The translations under genes and the position numbers were made by a program. The notes under the pieces are model-generated. The model ran no database searches and had not been told where the DNA came from. It saw nothing but the letters and a program-made list of their open reading frames with translations. 7,369 nt of DNA. It comes from Cuspidothrix sp046080125 (GTDB taxonomy: Bacteria > Cyanobacteriota > Cyanobacteriia > Cyanobacteriales > Nostocaceae). The first letter of the stretch is position 1; each line of letters starts with the position of its first letter. Location: the NCBI GenBank assembly GCA_046080125.1, contig JBJTTJ010000053.1, positions 1 through 7,369 of the forward strand. The letters run 5' to 3'. Of this stretch, positions 1 through 6,402 are shown one piece after another.

Positions 1-1
1 A

Positions 2-2980
2 TATAGCGGTGCGGGAATTGCGCGTTATACTCACGGTTTCGGTTTGGTGAGTCGGTTTGAGGGAAGTAATGCTACTTATTATGATACAGATGCTATAGGT
101 TCAACGGTTGGGTTAACTGGTGCGGGTGGTAATTATCTCAACCGTTACAGTTATTTACCCTTTGGGGAAGATTTGAGTAAGACGGAAACCGTTGCTAACC
201 CCTTTGAGTTTGTCGGTCAATGGGGGGTGATGGATGAAGGGAATGGACTTGACTTCATGAGGGCGCGGTTTTACGCACCTGGGGATGGAAGGTTTGTTAG
301 TGCTGACCCCATTGGGATAAATGGGGGCGTGAATTTGTATGCTTATGTTTTGAATAATCCAGTTAATTTTGTGGATGAAACAGGTTTATCTTTATCTGGT
401 ATATCTGGCAGAACAGTTCCTCCAGTAGGAAAGACACCAAAGACTGGTGAAAAACCAAAAGGTCAACCAGGTCAAGAACAACAACCAAAAGGTCAACCAG
501 GTCAAGGTCAGGGTCAGCCAAAAAACCCTGGTTTCCCCCCAGGAGAAGCACAGCAACCTCGTAGTTGGATCGGAAGTGAGAATCGTCCTGAAGATAATTC
601 TATTTTAACAACTCCTAATCCCTATAATCCCCTCGAAGACCCTACGGTACAAAAAGCAGCACTAATATCGTTAGGAGTAGGAGTAGGATTAGCCGTATTG
701 GGCGGAACACCAGGAAAAGTATTGGCTGGAGTACTGTTAGGAGGAGGATTTTTGCTTTTCAATCCTCCTGCTGCTGAAGCCAACACAGGAAACGTTAACT
801 CTTTCGACCCCAACGACATTATCGGACCTGGTGGCTATGGTGCAGAAAACTGGCTGACCCCTAACCAAGTCCTCCCCTACTCTATCCGCTTCGAGAACTT
901 AGCCACTGCTACCGCACCCGCAGTTTTCATCACTATCACCCATCAACTCGACCCCGACTTGGATTTATCCACCTTTGAGTTAGGCGACTTTGGTTTTGGC
1001 GATATATATATAGATGTCCCCGAAGGCTTCCAATCTTACACAACTCGCCTCGATTTACGGAATACCATTGGCGACTTTGTAGACTTCAACGCTTCCCTAA
1101 ATCTCAATACTCGCACAGTCACCTGGAAACTGACCACCATTGACCCCATCACTGGACAAATTCCCGATGATGTTGATGCAGGTTTCCTTCCACCCAACAA
1201 CGCCAACCACGACGGCGAAGGTTTTGTGAATTACCGCATCAAAGCCAAAGCCGATGTGACTAACAATACTGCCATTGATGCTCAAGCTAGTATTGTTTTT
1301 GACACTAATGCCCCTATTGAAACCCCTGTCTGGAGTAATAAAATTGATATTGGCTCACCCAGCAGTGAAGTTAAAACCTTAGCCAAAACTGTGGCTAAAA
1401 CCTTCACTGTTACCTGGGATGGTAGCGATAATGGTAGCGCGATCGCTGGTTATGATGTTTATGTATCTGTAGATGATGGTGCGTTTACCCTTTGGAAACA
1501 GGATATTCAGGAAACCTCCGCTATTTATACGGGAGAAGCTGGTAAAAAGTATAGTTTTTACACTGTAGCTAAGGATAATGTCGGTTACACAGAGATTATT
1601 CCCACCGTAGCGGACACCACAACTAAAGTTAACGATGTACCTACTGTTAATCAACTTATTCCTGACCAAAGTACTGACGCAGGTACAGCTTACAATTATG
1701 TTATTCCAGAAGACACTTTCCAAGATATTGATGAAGATGACCAACTCACATACACTGCAATGTTGGCAAATGGGGGTGTCTTACCGAGTTGGTTAACTTT
1801 TAATGCCAAAACTCGCACTTTTAGCGGGATACCAACTAATTCTGATGTCGAAAATCTCAATATTCAAGTTGTAGCTACTGATAGTTTTGGTGAACAAGCT
1901 AACAATGTTTTTGGGTTAAATATTCGCAGTACAACGCCTCAAATTACCCCACATAATAACGGCATCTTTACTATTGCTGGTGGTAATGGTAAACCGCAAT
2001 TATCAGTTACCCTCACATCACGCAACTCTAATTTAGTCAATGAATTAGGAGTATTTATAGTTGATGATGAACAAGGTAATATTAATGGTATTGCTCTAGG
2101 AAATACAGGTTATTCCCAAGCTGCTTTAGCTAGAGCCAAAGTTATTTTTTCTGTAATTTCTAATTTACCCAATGGATTTAATCAAAATAATTTAACTAGC
2201 TTCTTGGAATTGAATGCAGGTGATAAATTAGGATTTTTATTAGTCAGAAATAGTACCATTGATGCCGTGCTTGCTGGTAAAACTTCTATTTCACAAGTCT
2301 TATTTTCTCAACCTTCTACCCAAAAAATAGAATTTTTAGGAGATGGTAAATATTCTATAGGTTGGCGAGATAGTAATGGCAATAACACCAATGAGTTTCA
2401 AGATTTAGTAGTACAAATTCAAGCAAAAAATCAACCTTTACCAATGGGTGCAGGTTTACAAGCAAATACTCAAAGTGAGTTAATAGATTTACGCTCAATC
2501 ACTGGTCAAGTAACGGCGGAATTTGTCCTTAATAGAGAAGCTGCATTTAACAATGTTGTGGGATTTTATCAAATTGCTGATACTAATGGTGGCATAGATA
2601 TTGATAGTAATGGTACTATTGATATCCGCCCTGGTGATGCTGGTTATACACAAGCTGCTTTGCAAAAACGAGTTCCTGGTTTGGATATGACGGTAGCAAA
2701 TCAAGGAACAGCTAGTTTTAAAACAAACCTCAATGGTGGTGCGATTTTTGCCCCATTTATTATTGCTAATGGCAATCCCCAAGCTTTATTAGATAATAAT
2801 TCTAATAATGACCCATCGGTGTATTTTGCCTTTTTAGGTGCTAATTCTGGTGGAGTTGATCATATTCGGTTGTTAGGAAATAATGTTTGGGGTTTTGAGG
2901 ATTTACCCCAAGGTGGGGATATGGATTATAACGATGTAGTTATGAGAGTAAATTTTAGCATCAGCAACATTATTTTATGA
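2..2980 (+). CDS. RHS repeat-associated core protein with long adhesin-like C-terminal tail (5' partial)
   Basis: The reading frame is open to the left edge, so the gene begins upstream; the GTG at 44 is an internal Val, not a start. Counting residues from 44, the end of an RHS core lies at about 1-115 (YYDTDAIGST, the RARFY segment, DPIG, a final DETGL). Then come a Gln/Pro/Gly-rich linker (122-172), a hydrophobic segment (204-240) ending in AEA (244-246), and a beta domain opening with SFDPND (253-435) that resembles DUF7619-type exoprotein domains. An FN3-like domain (438-528), a CADG/putative-Ig domain (534-628) and two DUF4114-like modules (about 638-795 and 800-972) follow, the last ending in FEDLPQGGDMDYNDVV. 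The modules indicate an exported or cell-surface protein, perhaps adhesive; the substrate is unknown. No toxin, LPXTG anchor or C-terminal sorting signal is visible. GC content falls from about 52% in the RHS part to about 30% in the DUF4114 part. The domain calls come from motif memory, the cell-surface role from inference. Confidence 0.85.
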   Translation, partial: YSGAGIARYTHGFGLVSRFEGSNATYYDTDAIGSTVGLTGAGGNYLNRYSYLPFGEDLSKTETVANPFEFVGQWGVMDEGNGLDFMRARFYAPGDGRFVSADPIGINGGVNLYAYVLNNPVNFVDETGLSLSGISGRTVPPVGKTPKTGEKPKGQPGQEQQPKGQPGQGQGQPKNPGFPPGEAQQPRSWIGSENRPEDNSILTTPNPYNPLEDPTVQKAALISLGVGVGLAVLGGTPGKVLAGVLLGGGFLLFNPPAAEANTGNVNSFDPNDIIGPGGYGAENWLTPNQVLPYSIRFENLATATAPAVFITITHQLDPDLDLSTFELGDFGFGDIYIDVPEGFQSYTTRLDLRNTIGDFVDFNASLNLNTRTVTWKLTTIDPITGQIPDDVDAGFLPPNNANHDGEGFVNYRIKAKADVTNNTAIDAQASIVFDTNAPIETPVWSNKIDIGSPSSEVKTLAKTVAKTFTVTWDGSDNGSAIAGYDVYVSVDDGAFTLWKQDIQETSAIYTGEAGKKYSFYTVAKDNVGYTEIIPTVADTTTKVNDVPTVNQLIPDQSTDAGTAYNYVIPEDTFQDIDEDDQLTYTAMLANGGVLPSWLTFNAKTRTFSGIPTNSDVENLNIQVVATDSFGEQANNVFGLNIRSTTPQITPHNNGIFTIAGGNGKPQLSVTLTSRNSNLVNELGVFIVDDEQGNINGIALGNTGYSQAALARAKVIFSVISNLPNGFNQNNLTSFLELNAGDKLGFLLVRNSTIDAVLAGKTSISQVLFSQPSTQKIEFLGDGKYSIGWRDSNGNNTNEFQDLVVQIQAKNQPLPMGAGLQANTQSELIDLRSITGQVTAEFVLNREAAFNNVVGFYQIADTNGGIDIDSNGTIDIRPGDAGYTQAALQKRVPGLDMTVANQGTASFKTNLNGGAIFAPFIIANGNPQALLDNNSNNDPSVYFAFLGANSGGVDHIRLLGNNVWGFEDLPQGGDMDYNDVVMRVNFSISNIIL
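451..510 (+). repeat. Two-copy 30-nt direct repeat coding for the KGQPGQ linker
   Basis: Positions 451-480 and 481-510 match at 27 of 30 bases. Each copy encodes a peptide containing PKGQPGQ. The repeat is in frame (10 codons), so copy-number change would lengthen or shorten the linker without breaking the gene. It joins the RHS core to the downstream modules and is likely an unstructured, expandable spacer. Confidence 0.8.
1439..1446. other. HIP1 octamer GCGATCGC
   Basis: A perfect copy of the highly iterated palindrome typical of many cyanobacterial genomes lies within the FN3-like coding segment. It supports a cyanobacterial origin. I found only this one exact copy in the window. Confidence 0.85.
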
Positions 2981-3022
2981 AAAAAGGTAGGATTCCTGAA
3001 TCAAAAATAGGAAAAGCCTACC
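2980..3022 (-). terminator. Predicted intrinsic terminator of opcA, overlapping the convergent gene's stop
   Basis: GGTAGG (2986-2991) pairs with CCTACC (3017-3022), and TTCCT (2993-2997) pairs with AGGAA (3009-3013), leaving an 11-nt loop and a small internal bulge. Read on the minus strand, the hairpin is followed by six T residues (complement of 2980-2985), as expected for a factor-independent terminator about 50 nt after the opcA stop. The last of these bases is the final A of the RHS gene's TGA. On the plus strand no good T-tract follows, so termination there is less certain. Confidence 0.7.
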
Positions 3023-3036
3023 ATAACAAAATATAT

Positions 3037-3051
3037 TCAAGTTCAACTTGA
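3037..3051. repeat. 15-nt palindrome TCAAGTT-C-AACTTGA
   Basis: Two perfect 7-nt arms flank a single central base, between the opcA stop and the predicted terminator. It could be a protein-binding site, a small extra hairpin in the opcA 3' UTR, or chance. Nothing else in the sequence decides between these. Confidence 0.5.
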
Positions 3052-3072
3052 TTTAACGAAATCCGGGAACGA

Positions 3073-4446
3073 TTATTTTCCTAACTTAATAGTATTACCA
3101 ATGACAGTGAGACTTTCCTCAAATAAAGCCTCCCGTCCCCAGCGTTGTACTTGTTGACTTAACAACACTTCCGCTTTTTGTTCTGAAAGAGAACTGACTT
3201 GTTGGAATAACCCAGCAGATTGAGCACCCCCATGGGTTTCCATTCGCATACAACCACCTGTTTCTGAACAAATCACAGTGCCGCAATTAGCTTGAGGATT
3301 GGTAGAGCTCAAACGTAAACCAATTAAATCACCCACAATTTCCCCAATATCGGCAATAGGAACACCGGCTAACTCAGCCTCGATGTGTTTTTGGTCTTGG
3401 GCGACAAATTGAATGTATGTGAGATCATAATCACCGTTTTCCTGTCTGTAGGAAACTGGCTGCCATTCCAGGCGACTAGCTAACCAACCCAAATACAATA
3501 ATGCTTGAGCAGCATTACCTTTTTCATAATCAATATTGACACGATCAATTTCCTTGAGGGCAGAGCGACGATTAGGCGCATCGAAAGCTTCTGCGGTCAA
3601 TTCTTGCCAAGCTGATAACCGTCGCCAATTCAAATCAGCTACAGGTACACCAGATTCTACCAACTGTTGCAAGCTGAGTAAATCATCTTCTGGGGTATTG
3701 AAGTTACAAGAATCAACAATCACATTATTGCAAACAGCCGCCAGTCTTTTGAATAATGGATTTTGGGCATCTGGAGTCGCTTTCCACCACAGGAACTTGG
3801 GTAAACCACCAATTAACAAAGCCGGAATCATGCCCCCAATGCGTTCTAAAGCCCCAGTAGTACCAGTGAGAGTAATGTATTCACAGCAGATAAGAGTGCT
3901 AGAAGATTGCTTTTGAATGGGACAATAGGCAGAAACCTGTGCCTTCACCCCTTCATCATCTCCAGCAACAGGACATAGGGCAATAATCCGACAAGGGTTA
4001 CGGATAGCGATTTCATCAGCAATGGTCGGACTGGTGGCGCTGAAAGTGTAACCCATGGCCGCACCATGATTATCTCCCTTTGGTCCGCTGTGCTGCTTTT
4101 TAAAATATTGCTCCCGTAAAGCGGTCAGAGTTTCGGGGGTAGCAGTGCCAGTTTCGGGAAGATGAAAAAGTTTTTGTACTCCCAGCAACGCTGTTTTAGT
4201 TTGGGGTCCGAGAATACCATCAATTGGCCCATTGTAAAAACCTGTAGCAGTTAACAAATACTGGGTTTCTTCAGGTTCATAAACCACCAAAGTAAACGTT
4301 GTCGCGCGGGTGGCAGCAGGTAAACCACCTTCTTCTCCTTGAATACCGTAACTTTGCCAAACTTGAGTCAGTTCCGCTTCAATTTCCGTCAGGGAAACAT
4401 CCTTGGGTGCTTGCAAAGAAAAAATTGTTGGTGCTTGGGAAACCAT
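3073..4446 (-). CDS. opcA: Glucose-6-phosphate dehydrogenase assembly protein OpcA
   Basis: This 457-residue cytoplasmic protein is the allosteric/assembly partner of G6PDH (Zwf) in cyanobacteria and promotes its active oligomeric form. Residues 60-112 match a PG_binding_1-like fold (GFYNGPIDGILGPQTKTAL, then a GTATPETL segment). Residues from about 130 to the end form the OpcA domain, with a hydrophobic core at 202-221 (PALLIGGLPKFLWW). Cysteines lie at 152, 158, 175, 187, 188, 239, 247, 388, 393 and 399. As I recall, the thioredoxin-reducible disulfide of Anabaena OpcA is Cys393-Cys399, which matches the two cysteines here in the segment VICSETGGCMRM. The ATG at 4446 gives an N-terminus MVSQAPTIFSL; there is no Shine-Dalgarno motif before it. 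It lies 118 nt downstream of zwf on the same strand and is probably co-transcribed through a heptad-repeat spacer. A hairpin terminator follows. Length fits the family. Confidence 0.95.
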   Translation of the reverse strand: MVSQAPTIFSLQAPKDVSLTEIEAELTQVWQSYGIQGEEGGLPAATRATTFTLVVYEPEETQYLLTATGFYNGPIDGILGPQTKTALLGVQKLFHLPETGTATPETLTALREQYFKKQHSGPKGDNHGAAMGYTFSATSPTIADEIAIRNPCRIIALCPVAGDDEGVKAQVSAYCPIQKQSSSTLICCEYITLTGTTGALERIGGMIPALLIGGLPKFLWWKATPDAQNPLFKRLAAVCNNVIVDSCNFNTPEDDLLSLQQLVESGVPVADLNWRRLSAWQELTAEAFDAPNRRSALKEIDRVNIDYEKGNAAQALLYLGWLASRLEWQPVSYRQENGDYDLTYIQFVAQDQKHIEAELAGVPIADIGEIVGDLIGLRLSSTNPQANCGTVICSETGGCMRMETHGGAQSAGLFQQVSSLSEQKAEVLLSQQVQRWGREALFEESLTVIGNTIKLGK

Positions 4447-4460
4447 AGTTAATTTTGTTC

Positions 4461-4523
4461 GTTGTTAGTTGTTCGTTGTCAGTTGTTCGTTGTTGGTTGT
4501 CAGTTGTTGGTTGTTGGTTGTTT
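4461..4523. repeat. STRR-like heptad array, nine GTTGTYN units
   Basis: Nine consecutive 7-nt units of the form GTTGT(T/C)N run without interruption (GTTGTTA, GTTGTTC, GTTGTCA and so on). Such short tandemly repeated repetitive sequences are well known in intergenic DNA of heterocystous cyanobacteria. The array occupies the upstream side of opcA, ending 14 nt before its ATG, so it forms most of any opcA leader. Confidence 0.9.
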
Positions 4524-4527
4524 TGCT

Positions 4528-4562
4528 ACTGACCAATAACCACTGACTACTGACCACTGACT
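4528..4562. repeat. Second heptad array, five ACTGACY-type units
   Basis: Units are ACTGACC, AATAACC, ACTGACT, ACTGACC and ACTGACT, ending two bases before the zwf stop codon. The complement of these units (GGTCAGT) resembles the GTCAGTT steps in the neighbouring GTTGTYN array. The two arrays are therefore imperfectly complementary and could fold on each other in the zwf-opcA transcript. Confidence 0.85.
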
Positions 4563-4564
4563 AA

Positions 4565-6094
4565 TTAGAGTCTGCGCCAACGGCGACCGTCTTGGTTAAT
4601 TAATAATTCTGCTTCTTCTGGTTCCCAAGTACCGGCTTCATACTGAGGAAGTGTAGTAGGATTGGCGGGTAAATCCCATACAGAGAGGGCTGGTGTAACT
4701 ACTTGCCAAGCTGCTTCTACTTCGTCTGCTCTTGTAAATAAAGTTTGGTCGCCCATCATACAATCCAGAAATAGGCGATCATAGGCATCAGAAGTAGCTG
4801 TAATGCCAAAAGAACCATAGCTAAAATCCATATCTACGGAACGGGTGCGGAAATCACCGCCGGGCATTTTCACGTCGAACCGGAGAGAAATACCTTCATT
4901 GGGTTGTATCCGCATGGCCAAAACATTAGCGTTTGTTTGTTGAGCGGCGGAAGGGAACATTCTGGAAGGAACTTCCCGGAAGTGAATAGCAATTTCACTA
5001 ACTTTTTTAGGCATCCGCTTACCAGTTCGTAGGTAGAAAGGAACACCTTTCCAACGCCAGTTATCCACTACAAATTTCATCGCCACATAGGTGGGGGTGG
5101 TAGATTCAGGATTTACGCCTGGTTCATCTCGATACCCTGGAACTTGTTGTCCTTTCATCCAACCCCCGCTATATTGGCCACGAATGGCTGATTTTGACAG
5201 GTTATGGACATCGGCTAAACGGGTAGCTCGTAGCACCTTAACCTTTTCTGTACGAATACTATCAGCATCCATATCATTGGGTGCTTCCATTGCCGTCAAA
5301 CAGTAAAGCTGCATCAGGTGGTTTTGCAACATATCCCGCAGTGCGCCGGCACTCTCATAATAACCAGCCCGGTCTTCTACACCGACGGTTTCAGCTACAG
5401 TAATTTGTACGTGATCCACAAATTGCCGATTCCATAAAGGTTCAAAAATGGCATTGGCAAAGCGGAAAACGAGTAGGTTTTGGACTGTTTCTTTACCTAA
5501 GTAGTGGTCAATACGATAGACTTGGTTTTCTTTACAAACCTTTTGAACTACTTGGTTGAGACTTTGGGCAGAAGCTAGGTCACGGCCAAAGGGTTTTTCA
5601 ATCACGAGACGATGTTTTTCGGCATCATCTAGCATCCCTGCTAACCCTAACTGCTTAATCGCTTCGGGGAAGAAGTTGGGAGCAACGGAAAGATAGAACA
5701 TCCGGTTTCCTCTTGTTCCCCGTTTCTCGTCTAGTTCACTTAACAGGGTTTTGAGTTTTTGATATCCTGCTGGGTCGTCTATATTGCCAGGACAGTAAAA
5801 TAAACCTTGGGAGAAGTCTTGCCAAAGTTCACCTAACTCAACGTTAGGGTGAGCTTCTATCATGCCTTTTTCCATTTGTTCACGGAAATATTCATGAGTC
5901 CATTCTCGCCGAGCTACACCCACAATGGTTGTCTCTGCGGGAATACGTCTTTCTCTCCGCAATTTGTATAATGCTGGAACTAATTTCCGCCAGGTTAAAT
6001 CTCCAGAAGCACCAAAGATCACGATAATTTGGGGTTCTGGCATCCCTTGCTGTTGTAGCCCAGCACGCAATGGATTTTCTAACAAACTGACCAT
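4565..6094 (-). CDS. zwf: Glucose-6-phosphate 1-dehydrogenase
   Basis: It oxidises glucose 6-phosphate with NADP+ to 6-phosphogluconolactone and NADPH, the entry step of the OPP pathway in the cytosol. The full length of 509 residues is normal for bacterial and cyanobacterial enzymes. The N-terminal Rossmann fold carries GASGDLT (28-34); VIEKPFG lies at 164-170; the family signature RIDHYLGKE is at 194-202, with His197 and Lys201 as substrate-binding residues by homology. His259 in DMLQNH matches the general-base histidine of the Leuconostoc enzyme. Cysteines are at 101, 187, 265 and 445; positions near 187 and 445 have been discussed as conserved redox cysteines in cyanobacterial G6PDH (from memory). 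The ATG at 6094 gives MVSLLENPLRAGLQQQG; no Shine-Dalgarno motif precedes it, and a heptad array starts three bases upstream. The next gene is its activator opcA, whereas tal is missing upstream. The key motifs are intact, so the gene should be functional. Confidence 0.97.
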   Translation of the reverse strand: MVSLLENPLRAGLQQQGMPEPQIIVIFGASGDLTWRKLVPALYKLRRERRIPAETTIVGVARREWTHEYFREQMEKGMIEAHPNVELGELWQDFSQGLFYCPGNIDDPAGYQKLKTLLSELDEKRGTRGNRMFYLSVAPNFFPEAIKQLGLAGMLDDAEKHRLVIEKPFGRDLASAQSLNQVVQKVCKENQVYRIDHYLGKETVQNLLVFRFANAIFEPLWNRQFVDHVQITVAETVGVEDRAGYYESAGALRDMLQNHLMQLYCLTAMEAPNDMDADSIRTEKVKVLRATRLADVHNLSKSAIRGQYSGGWMKGQQVPGYRDEPGVNPESTTPTYVAMKFVVDNWRWKGVPFYLRTGKRMPKKVSEIAIHFREVPSRMFPSAAQQTNANVLAMRIQPNEGISLRFDVKMPGGDFRTRSVDMDFSYGSFGITATSDAYDRLFLDCMMGDQTLFTRADEVEAAWQVVTPALSVWDLPANPTTLPQYEAGTWEPEEAELLINQDGRRWRRL

Positions 6095-6096
6095 AG

Positions 6097-6131
6097 GATT
6101 TTAGATTTTAGATTTGGGATTTTGAATTGGG
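6097..6131. repeat. Heptad array abutting the zwf start (GATTTTA-type)
   Basis: Units are GATTTTA, GATTTTA, GATTTGG, GATTTTG and AATTGGG. In zwf sense the array reads as TAAAATC-type heptads ending two bases before the ATG. It therefore replaces the usual ribosome binding site region and leaves no purine-rich anti-16S motif. Confidence 0.8.
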
Positions 6132-6165
6132 GTAAAACATCAGGGATGAAAAGCTATAGGCGACA

Positions 6166-6290
6166 GTTAATATTCTTTCTGTTTGCTGATTTGCTTATTT
6201 TTCCTCTGTTTTCCCAATTCCCTCTACAGGTGAGAATAGCTTGACTTTGGTTTTTAAACAGTTCATCAATGACACAGAAAGAATGTTAAC
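6166..6290. repeat. 17-nt inverted repeat with 91-nt interior upstream of zwf
   Basis: GTTAATATTCTTTCTGT (6166-6182) and ACAGAAAGAATGTTAAC (6274-6290) are complementary at 16 of 17 positions; the one exception is a U-G wobble in plus-strand RNA and an A-C mismatch in zwf-sense RNA. A further 4-bp match, TGAT (6187-6190) with ATCA (6265-6268), extends the stem after a small internal loop. The right arm overlaps a perfect 10-nt palindrome, ATGTTAACAT (6283-6292). It could be a structured leader of zwf mRNA, paired regulator sites, or a small MITE-like element; no target-site duplication is evident at the ends. Confidence 0.65.
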
Positions 6291-6305
6291 ATGATCAAAA
6301 ACCAG

Positions 6306-6312
6306 ATTTATA
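6306..6312 (-). promoter_or_regulatory. zwf: Possible -10 element (TATAAAT) for zwf
   Basis: The minus strand reads TATAAAT here, between the predicted fbp terminator and zwf. No convincing -35 box at 16-18 nt spacing is seen. If used, transcription would start near 6298 and give a leader of about 200 nt containing both arms of the inverted repeat. This is a weak sequence-only guess. Confidence 0.2.
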
Positions 6313-6376
6313 CCTCAAAATATCCATGATTTTCCAGTACAACACGGCGTAAATAAACCAACCATTAAAAATGACT

Positions 6377-6402
6377 AAAAAGCTCATTTCACCAGCTTTT
6401 TT
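6377..6402 (-). terminator. Predicted intrinsic terminator downstream of fbp
   Basis: AAAAAGCT (6377-6384) and AGCTTTTT (6394-6401) form an 8-bp stem with a 9-nt loop, about 50 nt past the fbp stop. On the minus strand the stem ends in a T-run and is followed by another T-rich stretch. The stem has only two G-C pairs, so efficiency may be low and partial read-through into zwf is possible. The A/T-flanked layout could work in both directions. Confidence 0.5.

Noticed and set aside
44..46. GTG at 44 as start of the RHS-adhesin gene
   Set aside because: The frame is open to the left edge and the upstream residues (ARYTHGFGL) continue typical RHS sequence.
1379..1744. 121-codon minus-strand ORF opposite the RHS-adhesin gene
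   Set aside because: It is the antisense of a clear coding region, with low-complexity composition and no recognisable motif. The other small antisense ORFs at 363-551, 622-819, 1097-1285 and 2495-2782 were dropped for the same reason.
3536..3916. 126-codon plus-strand ORF opposite opcA
   Set aside because: Antisense to a strongly supported gene. The ORFs at 5091-5306 (opposite zwf) and 6474-6668 (opposite fbp) are likewise shadows.
4461..4562. CRISPR array in the zwf-opcA spacer
   Set aside because: The units are 7 nt and contiguous, with no unique spacers; this is a short tandem repeat.
6166..6290. Confirmed MITE
   Set aside because: The terminal repeats fit, but the flanks (ACA on the left, ATG on the right) show no target-site duplication, so it is kept only as an open possibility.
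6095..6376. NtcA site (GTA-N8-TAC) upstream of zwf
   Set aside because: Only partial matches were found by eye, none with both half-sites and a suitably spaced -10 box.
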